Positions 63,482 to 64,000 of a stretch of DNA of 64,000 nt are shown here, in pieces (within the stretch, counting starts at the first letter, position 1; each line of letters opens with the position of its first letter). The position numbers and the translations under genes were made by a program. The DNA is from Rhizobiales bacterium 64-17. GTDB taxonomy: Bacteria; Pseudomonadota; Alphaproteobacteria; Rhizobiales; Xanthobacteraceae. Location of the stretch: contig MKWA01000007.1 of NCBI GenBank assembly GCA_001899285.1, positions 14,188 through 78,187 of the forward strand, in the 5' to 3' direction. The notes under the pieces were generated by a model, which was given only the letters and a program-made list of their open reading frames with translations, had not been told where the DNA came from and made no database searches.

Positions 63482-64000
63482 ATGGCATCGCAACCCCTCC
63501 TGTTGCGCGGCGGCCGCGTGTTGCGGACCGGTGGCGCGCGTCCGGAGCGGATCGATGTGGCGATCGGTGCTGACGGGCGGATCGAACGCCTCGGTCCAAA
63601 CCTTCAGGCATCGGCCGGCGCCAAGGTCTTCGATCTCGGCGACAAGCTGGTCTCGCCGGGCCTCGTCGATTGCCATCAGCATCTCGACAAGACCCGCACA
63701 CTGCGCGACGTGCCGAACCCGGCGGGAACGCTGCTCGGCGCGGTGGCAGCGTTCAATGATTATGCGGCGCGGATCACGCCGGAGAGCTTGCGCAAGCGCG
63801 CCGACCGCACGGTGTCCGCGTGCCTCGCGCGCGGCACCGTCGCCATTCGCACCCACGCCAATGTCGATCCGGTGCTGCGCGGTCGCGCGGTGGACATGCT
63901 GGTCGATCTTCGCGAACGCTGGCGTGACCGGATGCGCATCCAGGTGGTGGCCTTTGTCACCGCGGGTGCTACGCGTCTTGGCGATACCGCGAAAGAATGG
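63482..64000 (+). CDS. Amidohydrolase, cytosine deaminase-like (cut by window edge)
   Basis: First 173 codons of a metal-dependent amidohydrolase. The metal motif CHQHLDK (His65, His67, with DK following as in cytosine deaminase) follows KLVSPGLVDC, and IRTHANVDPVLRGRAVDMLVDLR continues the barrel (parts). The ATG begins at the base after the HyuA-like stop, so translational coupling is probable. It may open or deaminate a ring nitrogen compound in the same pathway as the hydantoinase-type pair. The 3' end is outside the window. Confidence 0.85.
   Translation, partial: MASQPLLLRGGRVLRTGGARPERIDVAIGADGRIERLGPNLQASAGAKVFDLGDKLVSPGLVDCHQHLDKTRTLRDVPNPAGTLLGAVAAFNDYAARITPESLRKRADRTVSACLARGTVAIRTHANVDPVLRGRAVDMLVDLRERWRDRMRIQVVAFVTAGATRLGDTAKEW

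Noticed and set aside
59198-63856. A 1552-codon open frame on the minus strand opposite the HyuB- and HyuA-type genes.
   Set aside because: Its translation is rich in His, Arg and Asp with no domain, a typical antisense shadow of GC-rich codon use, and both sense genes are clear family members.

Overview
Organism and style. The window is dense (few gaps, many 4- or 8-base ATGA/GTGA overlaps), GC-rich, and most long stretches are open on both strands. Gene content (many Liv-type, TRAP and Bug-type solute uptake systems, CoA and Rieske chemistry, hydantoinase-type enzymes) points to an alphaproteobacterium of the Hyphomicrobiales (Bradyrhizobium / Xanthobacteraceae-like). A GATCTGGAAAA...CCGGTTTTCCG palindromic dispersed repeat at 56984-57030, of a kind I recall from that order, agrees. 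I see no rRNA, tRNA, phage, IS or CRISPR. Genus level is not determinable from what I can see.

Layout. The window is a run of catabolic modules, most pairing a local regulator with an importer and enzymes. (1) 1-11116: an IclR regulator with a minus-strand arm (iclR, quinone-oxidoreductase-like, CaiB-type CoA transferase, hutU running off the left edge) and a divergent plus-strand arm (TrpXYZ-like ABC importer, hutH, AhpD-like, HisC-like aminotransferase, FAD-linked 2-hydroxyacid dehydrogenase). (2) 11127-19686: a TetR regulator between a MetE-like gene and an acyl-CoA synthetase followed by livKHM and two Liv ATPases. (3) 19668-26287: minus-strand TRAP importer plus a three-subunit molybdenum hydroxylase. 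(4) 26715-30736: VOC protein, tartrate-dehydratase-like enolase-superfamily enzyme, Rieske dioxygenase alpha/beta, TetR. (5) 30749-47735: a GntR/UTRA regulator heading a nine-gene minus-strand operon (livKHMGF, ICL/PEPM-type lyase, hyuB, hyuA, isochorismatase-like), divergent from leuC-like, Bug receptor, leuD-like, FAD monooxygenase, Bug receptor and maleate-isomerase-like genes. (6) 47749-53879: glycine cleavage gcvT-gcvH-gcvP-sdaA behind a tandem glycine riboswitch. (7) 53996-64000: a two-subunit TPP decarboxylase (ComDE-like) divergent from an asparaginase-like protein, a 2-hydroxyacid dehydrogenase, a FadR-type GntR regulator, a HyuB fused to an acetone-carboxylase-gamma-like domain, a HyuA with a lysine-rich histone-like tail, and an amidohydrolase cut by the right edge.

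How parts work together. The glycine module is the one fully conventional pathway: glycine is sensed by the riboswitch, cleaved by GcvTHP, and serine formed from it can be deaminated to pyruvate by SdaA. Module 1 offers two routes from a histidine-like substrate: lyase then hydratase (HutH, HutU), or transamination then 2-hydroxyacid redox (HisC-like, GlcD-like). Module 5 has the hydratase-plus-lyase logic known from dimethylmalate and methylcitrate catabolism (aconitase-family LeuCD plus ICL-superfamily lyase), together with a cis/trans isomerase-family protein and a ring monooxygenase, and is my main candidate for an undescribed dicarboxylate or heteroaromatic route. Module 7 looks like an ATP-dependent carboxylase system of acetone-carboxylase type with unusual fusions and two FadR-like operators. 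Substrates for modules 2-5 and 7 are not determined by the sequence.
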